A stretch of 16,062 bases of DNA, from the NCBI GenBank assembly GCA_026770585.1, contig MU646540.1, positions 183,461 through 199,522 on the forward strand. Direction: 5' to 3'. This document shows positions 1 to 7,937 of this stretch, in pieces. Under the pieces are notes generated by a model. That model had not been told where the DNA came from. It saw only the letters and a list, made by a program, of their open reading frames with translations, and did not search any database. This stretch comes from Baffinella frigidus (Eukaryota > Cryptophyceae > Cryptomonadales > Baffinellaceae). A program made the translations under genes and the position numbers. Positions within the stretch are counted from its first letter, which is position 1, and each line of letters begins with the position of its first letter.

Positions 1-870
1 ATGGTGTGGAGTGCATGGTGTAGGGTGCAGGGTGTAGGGTGTGGGGAGTGGGTTGGAGGGTGTAGGGTGTAGGGTGTAGGTTGTAGGGTGTAGGGTGTAG
101 GGTGTAGGGTGTAGGGTATGGGTTGTAGGGTGTAGGGTGCAGGATGTAGGGTGTAGGATGTAGGGTATAGGGTGTAGGGTGTGGTGTTTTAGGGTGTAGG
201 GTGTAGGGTGTGGGGTGTAGGGTATAGGGTGTAGGGTGAAGGGTGTAGGGTGTCGGGTTTCGGGTGTAGGGTGTTTGATGAAGGATGTAGGTTGTAGGAT
301 GTAGGGTTTTAGGGTGTAGGGTGTCGGTTGTCGGGTGTAGTGTGTAGGGTGTGGGGTGTAGGGTGCATGTAGGGTGTAGGGTGTAGCGTGTATGGTGTAG
401 GTTGTAGAGTGTAGGGTTTTAGGGTGAAGGGTGTAGGATGTAGGGTGTAGGATGTAGGGTGTAGGGTGTAGGGTGTATGGTGTTGGATGTAGGGTGTAGG
501 GAGTGGGGTATAGGGTGTGGGTAGGTTGTATGGTGTAGGGTGTATGGTGTAGGATGTAGGGTGTAGGGAGTAGGGTGTAGGTTTTTAGGGTGTGGAGTGT
601 AGGGTGTGGGTGTAGGTTGTAGGGTGTAGGTTTTTAGGGTGTGGGGTGTAGTGTGTGGGGTGTATTGTGTAGGGTTTAGGGTGAAGGGTGTAAAGTGTAT
701 TGTGTAGGGTGTAGGGTGTATTGTGTAGGGTGGGTGTAGGGTGTAGGGTGCGGTGTGTTGAGTGTAGGGCGTGGGGTGTGGGGTGTAGGTTGTGGGGTAT
801 AGGGTGTGGGTAGGTTGTAGGGTGTATGGTGTAGGGTGTAGGGTGCAGGGAGTAGGGTGTAGGGTGTGGG
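1..870. repeat. Degenerate telomere-like minisatellite (TGTAGGG-type units)
   Basis: The stretch is almost wholly made of 7-8 base units related to GGGTGTA, with variants such as GGGTTTTA, GGGTATA and GGGTGCA. It resembles a decayed plant-type telomere repeat (TTTAGGG) in which T-to-G changes dominate. Longer units are superimposed: a ~28-base string beginning GTGGGGTATAGGG recurs at about 503 and 792, and a GTAGGTTTTTAGGGTGTGG string recurs at about 577 and 624. Open frames here encode only TPYTLHP-type peptides on the minus strand and are not taken as genes. The array ends sharply at about 870. Whether it is subterminal or interstitial cannot be told. Confidence 0.9.
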
Positions 871-909
871 ATCCGATGGCCAGTTGTGCCGTGCCTGATC
901 TATCATGTA

Positions 910-1944
910 TCAGGGCGTGTAGTTTGGTGGGCGGGTTTGAGGTGGGCTGGAGGCGGGGGGAGGCTGCAGGTTGTCGGGAGAGCATTGTTCAGCTTGGTGT
1001 TCACCGGTGACAGTTTCAGCTAGAGTATGTCTACGCTTTTGGCGTTTTCGTTCGGCTGTAGTAGGGCGTTTCCTGCCCTCATGTCGGTCGGCCCTCTGGT
1101 GTTCTCGGTCGAAGTCGGGAGGGCGGGGGCAGACATCTTCAGTGGGGCATTCCGAGGTCCAGTGCGCGCCAAAGGCGTAGCAGTTGCTACAGTATTGGGC
1201 AGGTCCAGGGGTGGCAGTGCGTTTGGTGGGTTCTGCCATAGGAGGCGGGGCCTGGGGGTGTGATGGGACATTCTGGGTAACATGGTGCGGACGTGGCTGG
1301 AAGGGGGGGGGTGGCGGCATTGGTGATTCTTGGGGTGGCGGCGGTGGTGGAACAGGCATTGTTGGGGCGGGGAGGGCACGGGGTTGGAGTAGTGGGATGG
1401 GCCAGGGGAAGTTGCGGTGATCCGGGGCTAGGCCAGGAGCGTATCGTTGCGACGGATTGTCGTGGGCGAACGCGGCCAGAGAGGCGAGCATTCGTGCAGA
1501 GACAAGTCCCGTAGTTGTGAGGGGATCCTCGGGATGGGGGATGGACGCCATGTTGTCAAGACGGAGGGAGTGGATGAGAACGGTTGCTACGTTTTTGTCG
1601 GTGAAAAAGTGGCGGAAGATCCCCAGGTCCGTCCATGTGCGGGTGATGCCTTGTTCTGTCAGTGTGGTTCCGAAGGCATTAGCAGCAAGAAGCTGGTTGT
1701 AGGCGTTACAGAGCAGCGCGTAGGAGGAGGCCACCGAGGGCTGCTCCTCATTTGGGGGGAGGCAGATTTTTGCGAGGCCAGTGGTGTTTGGGGGGTTTTG
1801 GGCCCATTCGGTTTGGGCAACCGTGAAGCATAGGAGGGAGGTCCAGCTGAAAAGTGGAGGGCCGGGGCGTGGTGGGAGGGGGAGGTCGCCTTTCGGGAGG
1901 TTCGCATCGTATGGCACCATCCAGTTGGACATTCTTGGCTTCAA
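910..1944 (-). CDS. Gag-like proline-rich zinc-knuckle protein (hypothetical)
   Basis: An uninterrupted 344-codon frame runs from ATG at 1944-1942 to a stop near 910. Residues 1-180 are mixed and probably folded, with a moderately hydrophobic helical-looking part around 70-165. Residues 180-240 are proline-rich with runs of P. At 252-266 lies a single zinc knuckle of pattern C-X2-C-X5-H-X4-C (CSNCYAFGAHWTSEC), one residue longer between the second Cys and His than the usual CCHC spacing. Residues 275-307 are strongly basic (RKRPTTAERKRQKRR) and could be an RNA-binding tail or nuclear signal. The order globular, proline-rich, knuckle, basic matches retroelement Gag or nucleocapsid proteins, but no protease, reverse transcriptase or LTR is visible nearby. 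It ends next to the minisatellite. A cellular RNA-binding protein is the alternative. The lack of introns contrasts with the two genes on the other strand. Confidence 0.55.
   Translation of the reverse strand: MKPRMSNWMVPYDANLPKGDLPLPPRPGPPLFSWTSLLCFTVAQTEWAQNPPNTTGLAKICLPPNEEQPSVASSYALLCNAYNQLLAANAFGTTLTEQGITRTWTDLGIFRHFFTDKNVATVLIHSLRLDNMASIPHPEDPLTTTGLVSARMLASLAAFAHDNPSQRYAPGLAPDHRNFPWPIPLLQPRALPAPTMPVPPPPPPQESPMPPPPPFQPRPHHVTQNVPSHPQAPPPMAEPTKRTATPGPAQYCSNCYAFGAHWTSECPTEDVCPRPPDFDREHQRADRHEGRKRPTTAERKRQKRRHTLAETVTGEHQAEQCSPDNLQPPPASSPPQTRPPNYTP
1147..1191 (-). other. Variant CCHC zinc knuckle in the Gag-like ORF
   Basis: This encodes residues 252-266, with Cys252, Cys255, His261 and Cys266. 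The X5 spacing between Cys255 and His261 departs from the canonical X4. All four presumed zinc ligands are present. Confidence 0.6.
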
Positions 1945-2049
1945 CTTTTGACGCCGCGAACCACCTCAAAAGTCACTTTTGCCAGTCAGCGTCTGTCACG
2001 TCCCCCCAACACCTGGCACAGTCTTCGTCACCCTGCACAACCCTGCAAG
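1945..2049. promoter_or_regulatory. Divergent intergenic region
   Basis: Only about 105 bases separate the minus-strand Gag-like ATG from the plus-strand DJ-1 ATG, so this stretch would hold both 5' ends. No TATA box or clear initiator is evident. Several AG dinucleotides (such as CACAG before 2022 and GCAAG just before the ATG) could act as splice or trans-splice acceptors. The DJ-1 frame stays open upstream to an ATG at 1948. The start at 2050 is preferred because the protein then begins MKVLMVCTS, as in its family. Confidence 0.3.
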
Positions 2050-2154
2050 ATGAAGGTCCTCATGGTGTGCACCTCCAACTCGGCCCTCGGCTCGACGGAC
2101 AAGAAGACCGGCATGTGGCTCGAGGAGTACTGCGCCCCGTACTTCACCTTCAAG
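2050..2154 (+). CDS. DJ-1 exon 1 (residues 1-35)
   Basis: Starts at the ATG giving MKVLMVCTS and ends FTFK with donor GTCCGA, phase 0. It carries the first beta strand and the GMWLEE motif, whose second Glu aligns with the conserved active-site Glu near the N-terminus of Hsp31 relatives. Third codon positions are almost all G or C. Confidence 0.85.
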
Positions 2155-5100
2155 GTCCGAAGCGCACAACCTACCCCCCCCCCCAGAATCCGCTCCTCTG
2201 CCACCTATGCCAGGGCCTCGTAGGCCGTCATCACGGGACACGCTCTTTGCATGGACGGGCGGCAGCCACGGGGAGGTCTTGTGTGTGGCAGTGTTCGCTG
2301 CTGCCTCCTCTGTCCTGCCCTCTTCCCTTCCTGCCTGCCTTCCTGCCTGCCTGCTGCCTGCCGATTCTCGCTTCCGAGCTTCCCTGCAGCGGACTTGCAC
2401 ATAGCCAGGCTAGTAGCCAGGCTAGTGAATCCCCGGGCCTGCAGCTTCACGCGAACGCCCGACGCCTTTGCCCGGTACTATGGCAGTTAGCAGCAGCCGC
2501 ATGCACTGTGCTGATATGTCCGATGGGTCGACTTGTTGAGCTGGCCTCCTTTGCTGATTCGAATTGGTTTGGAGCAGGATGCGGGGCACTCCGTCACCGT
2601 GGCGTCCCCCAAGGGCGGCGCCCCCCCCATCGACGCGGGCAGCGAGGCGGACAACTTCCTCTCAGCCTACACCAAGCGCCACTCTGAGGACGAGGAGTCC
2701 AAGCAGGTACGAATCCAACCAAAGTCTCCTCCCAAGTCTCCCAAGTCAAGGCGTTTTCGTCTCTTGCATCGTCGAGCGCCGCGTCACTTCGATCTCAGCC
2801 CTAACCCCTGAACCCTGAACCCGAAACCCTAACCCCTAACCCCTGCGAAGCTTCGTAAACACCAAACACCAAACACCAAACACCACCAAACACCAAACAG
2901 CACACCCGAAAGACAGCACACCCGAAAGCCAATCAGGTGATGGCGACGACCACGTTGCTGGACACGGTGAACGCGGACGGCGTTCTCGCCCCGAGGCGGG
3001 CCCGTCCCAGAAACAGCACCGGAAAACCTCAACCCCACGAGGCTTAACCGCCACAACCTGTACGGAATGTAACGCAGGTTATGAACCAACTCTGAACACC
3101 GCTTCCTCAGGTTATGGCAACGACCACCCGCCTCGACACGGTGAGAGCGGACGCTTTTCTCTTGCACAGGTTATGACTGATGCGGGGTGTCCCTGAAAGG
3201 TTATGGCGGCGACGACCCGGCTGGAACCCTGAACGCTAACCCGCAAGCCTTTGACAGGTTCATAGGGAAACTCCCGGAAAGTTGGGTAGTTTCCCTACGG
3301 AATGAGGTAGGGCCTAGCTACCGTAGGCCGTAGGGCTCCTAGGACCTCCTTTCCTACGAGCCCTCGGCCTACGGTAGGAGGTCCTAGGCAATGCCGTAGG
3401 CGAAACTACCTTCATTTTCAGGAGTTTTACGACCAAGGTGATGGCGACGACGACGCGGCTCGACACGGGCAACGCGGCCGAGTACCACGCGGTGTTCTCG
3501 CCCCGAGACGGGCCCGTAAGATCAATATTTCTGCACAAGATTAGCGTCACAAGGATACACCCTGAACACTAACCCTCAACCCAGCCATAACCTGTACGGA
3601 ATCACACAGGTTATATTTCCTGACCCCGCGTGTTTGCGTCCTCAGGTTATGGCGACGACCACGCGGCTCGACACGGTGAACGCGGCCGAGTACGACGCGG
3701 TGTTCTTCCCGGGCGGGCATGGGCCCCTCTGGGATCTCGTCGAGGACCCGGTACATGTCAACCGTACACCCCAAAGTTGACCGCAAACCCAGCATGTCAA
3801 CTTAGGAATAGTCTGCCCTCGGCGAGGACCTGGAACGCGCGCGTGGCTGAGGGTGTCTAGGATCGTCAACACCCGACCCTAGATGTGATTCCCACAGCCG
3901 CGGGCGACTCTGTCACCGGCTGTTGGGAGAGCGGGAAGGATTTAGGGTTGAGGGTTGGTGTTCGAGGGGTTGGGGATTAGGTGGAGGGTGGAGGGTGGAG
4001 GGTGGAGGAGGGTGGAGGAGGGTGGAGGGTGGAGGAGGGTGGAGGGTGGAGGGTGAAGGCGTACGACGCGGTGTTGTTCCCGGGCAGGCACGGGCCCCTC
4101 TGGGACCTCGTCGAGGACCCGGTACAGTCAACCATGCACTCACGCGAAACACGAAACCCTGCATGTATCCCGCCCTGTGAGGAGAGGCCTGGGATAAGCC
4201 CGCTTCGGGATAGATCTGGAGCCTTGGGATGGGCCCGCTTCGGGATAGATCTGGAGGCTTGGGATAGGCCCGCTTCGGGATAGATCTGGAGGCTTGGGAT
4301 AGGCCCGCTTCGGGATAGATCTGGAGGCTTGGGGTGGGCCCGCTTCTGGATATATCGTTGTCGCGGGCCCCTCCGGGACCTCGTTGAGGACCCGGTTCCT
4401 TCCCACCTCCAAAGTTGACGGATTTGTACCGGGAACCCAGCATGTTAACTTAGGAATAGCCCGCCATCGTCGAGGACCCGGTACACTCACCAACACCCCC
4501 CAAACGCTGACCACCCAAACGCTTAGCCCGAACCCCGAAATCCTGCACGTATTGGAGGTGTAGGGTGGGGTGTTTGGCGCGGGCCCCTCGTCAAGGACCC
4601 GGTTTCTTTCCCGCCCCAAAGTTGACGGATGTGTACCGGCAACCCAGCATGGCAACTTAGGAATAGTCCGCCCCTGTGAGGACCCCGCCCAAGGAGAGTT
4701 GTGGGATAGGCCCACTTCGGGATGGGTTGTTTCCACGGGATGGATTGTTGCCCCTCTGGGACCTCGTCGGCGACCCGGTGCGGAAAGTGGCCTTGGCAAT
4801 TCACTCGGAGTCAGAGCATTTCGCCTAAGTCAACTCCCCCTGAAAGCCAGCGCCTTAAGTCAAATGCCGGCCATGGTGGCAGGGTCCATCTAAACGAAAC
4901 AGGGGGAAGTTGACTTGGGTGAGCTGGTTGACTTAGCTGAAATTTTGTGGCTCGGAGTGCAATTGGCGATTGGGATTAGGGTTTAGGGATCGCGGTGTAG
5001 GAAGCAGGGGTCAGAGTGTGGCGTTTGGGGTTGAGGTGTAAGGTATAGGTAGGGTTTGGGGTGCAGGGTTCCATGCCTTGTACTGTACTCGTGACCTCCA

Positions 5101-6301
5101 AACTCTGAACCCCAACATCAAACCCTGCACAGGTGTCGATCAGCCTGATCGAGGCTTTCTGGGCGGCCGGCAAGCCTGTCGCGTAAACCCCACACCCGAT
5201 ACCCTATACCCTACACCCTAAACCCTAAACCCTAATCTCGAAACCCTAAACCCTAAAGCCTAAAGCCTGAACCCTAACCTCGAAACCCGAAACCTTAAAC
5301 CCTAACCTCGAACCCCGAAACCCTATACCCCAAACCCCAAACCCCAAACCCCAAACCCCAAACCCAATACATACCAAACCCTAAACCCCAAACCCGGAAC
5401 CCGAAACCAGGTCGGTCTGCCACGGCGTCGCGTGCCTCAAGAACGCCAAGGTGACCTTAACCCGAAACCCGAAACTCTTGACCCGAAACCCGAAACCTGA
5501 ACCCTGAACCCTAAACCCTAAACCCTAAACCCTCAAGAACGCCAAGGTGGTCTTAACCCTAAACCCTAAACTCTGAATCCTATACCCGAAACCCTGACCC
5601 CTGAACCCTGACCCCTCAAGAACGCCAAGGTGACCTATACCCTACGCCCTAAACCCTCAACTCTGAACCCTGAACCCTGAACCCTGAACCCTGAATCCTC
5701 AAGAACGCCGAGGTGACCTAAACCCTAAACCCTAAACCCCAAACCCTAAAATCAACTGTTTGGAGGGCGAAGAGCCCCACGTCTGATGTTTTTGGACCTG
5801 GAAACTCTGTAGATGTAATCGTGTTCCCGGATTACAGGGCACTGAGCGGGGTCAAGTGTGTTCGGGCTATTCTCACTCTGATCATTAGAGCGGGTGGCAA
5901 AAAAGTCAGCCGCAGGAATATTGCAAAATCGCGAAAGTGTACTTTTTGTACCAAAAATGTTTTTTCTTTGTACCGAAACTGTCATGTTTTAATGCGCCGG
6001 TCGCCCGTATAGAGCCCGGATGGCGAGGCGCTGACCAAGGGCAAGCGGATCACGGCCTTCACCAACGCCGAGGAGGCTGCTAACCAAAACTTGCCTGCGG
6101 AAATATTGCAAAATGGTCTCGAAAGTTTACGGGTTTTTTACCCAAAACGGTCAAAATTTAACGCTCTGGTCGCCCTCATAGGGCCCGGATGGCGAGGCGC
6201 TGACCAAGGGCAAGCGGATGACGGCCTTCACCAACGCCGAGGAGGCTGCCGTCGGCCTCACCGCGGTGCCTGCCCTACCTCCGAGAATGCTGGCGTGTGG
6301 C

Positions 6302-6359
<58 letters not shown>

Positions 6360-7614
6360 TCTACGCGCTCGAACGCACATTCTGGTTAACGCGCTCAAAC
6401 GCACATTCTGGTTTTATTTCAATCACCTTTTTGCGCCTTGCCAAGGGCGGGGTTCGCGGGAGCGTCCGCCCGACATGTACACCGCAGCTCGCTCTGGAGT
6501 ATCTTTTGGTGCGTTGGTGCTTTTATTTACACTCACATCGAAGGCCACAGCCCACCTCACTCTTGAGGAGTCGGGAGTAATCTACGGGTGAGTTCCCCGA
6601 TCCTGCCCATTTAGGCTCGACCGAGCCCCTGAAATGCAAGAACACGCTCCCTAGTCAACCAAGGGCTCATGCTGTTGCCCTCGCAGGTGGTGCCCTTCCT
6701 CATCGAGGACACCTTCAAGGCCCTCGGCGCCGACTTCAGGTCCCGACCCTGCCCCGGCGGCTATCAATAACACTCCCGTAGGATCCTGAGACGGTGCGTC
6801 GTTGCCTCAACAGACGGTGCCTGGCCCGGCGGCTAGGAATGAGACGACTGTAGGACCCTGCGTCGGTGCGTTGCCTTGCCAGACGGTCTGGCGTCTGGTA
6901 CACAAGGACACGTGTCCTTGTGACGTGTCCTAAGGACACGTGTCCAAGGACACGTCACAAGGACACGTGTCCTCATTCGCGAGTGCCATCTGCACCAACA
7001 CAAACCCCAAATCGTGTCCCCCCCCTCCAACAACGGTGTTTCCCCCCCAACTGTCAACCATGCTGCCTGTGAGGTCCTAGTCCAGGACGAGCCCGTCCAA
7101 TATCCCTGCAGTGGCGAGCTTGTCGGTTATGACCCACGGAAGGGTCGTAGGCCCATACTTCTAGGCCAGGTAGGAGCGTATGAGTCTACTCACCACTTGA
7201 GGGATGGTGTACCCCGAAAACAGTCGATGTAACTCAAAAGCGTACCCCGAACACAGTCGATGTGACACTCCCTTGCGAACACAGGTGCGGGGCCGACTGG
7301 GCGTGTAGGTGTGCGGTTGTCCCCTTTCTCGCATGTAACCCCTCTACATTTAGCGAAGGACGTTAGGGCGGTGTGTGGCCTATCTAACCTATCTAACCGC
7401 CCCCCTCCTCCCGCAGCTGCGTTACCCCGAATACAGTCGAAGTAGACCGGAGCGTATTGGCAACTTGAGGGATAGCGCACCCCGATTGCAGTCGACATAA
7501 CCACACCCTCGCGCGAACGCAGCTGCGGGGCCGACTGGGCGCCGCACGTCGTCGTCCACGGCAAGCTCGTCACTGGCCAGGTCTCTCTCTCTCTCTCTCC
7601 TTCTCTCTCTCCCT

Positions 7615-7657
<43 letters not shown>

Positions 7658-7879
7658 CCTTTCTCTCGCTCGCTCGCTCGCTCGCTCTCGCGCCCGCGCC
7701 CGCGCCCGCGCACTCTCTCTCTCTCTTTATCTGTCTATCTATCTCCCATACCCCGCATACAGTCGACCTAACCCCAGCACGAGACCAGACAGAACCCCTG
7801 TCCCCCTTCGTACTTAACGACGGTCTCTCTCGACAGAACCCGGCCTCGTCGGAGCAGACCGCCTTGCCCTCTCCCTCTC

Positions 7880-7937
<58 letters not shown>

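Noticed and set aside
419-985. Long minus-strand frame of TPYTLHP repeats
   Set aside because: It is a direct translation of the 7-8 base minisatellite and has no non-repeat domain.
1854-2687. 277-codon plus-strand frame overlapping DJ-1 exons 1 and 2
   Set aside because: It reads exon 1 out of frame and runs through intron 1; the spliced DJ-1 reading explains the coding signal better.
4199-4355. CRISPR-like regular spacing
   Set aside because: Units are contiguous with no unique spacers, and the window is eukaryotic.
4140-4799. 219-codon minus-strand frame with repeated PKRAYPKPPDLSRSG
   Set aside because: It translates the 35-base tandem repeat and the antisense of exon 3 copies.
5821-6012. 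63-codon frame before the exon 6 duplicate
   Set aside because: It lies within intron 5, has no recognisable features, and overlaps duplicated intron sequence.
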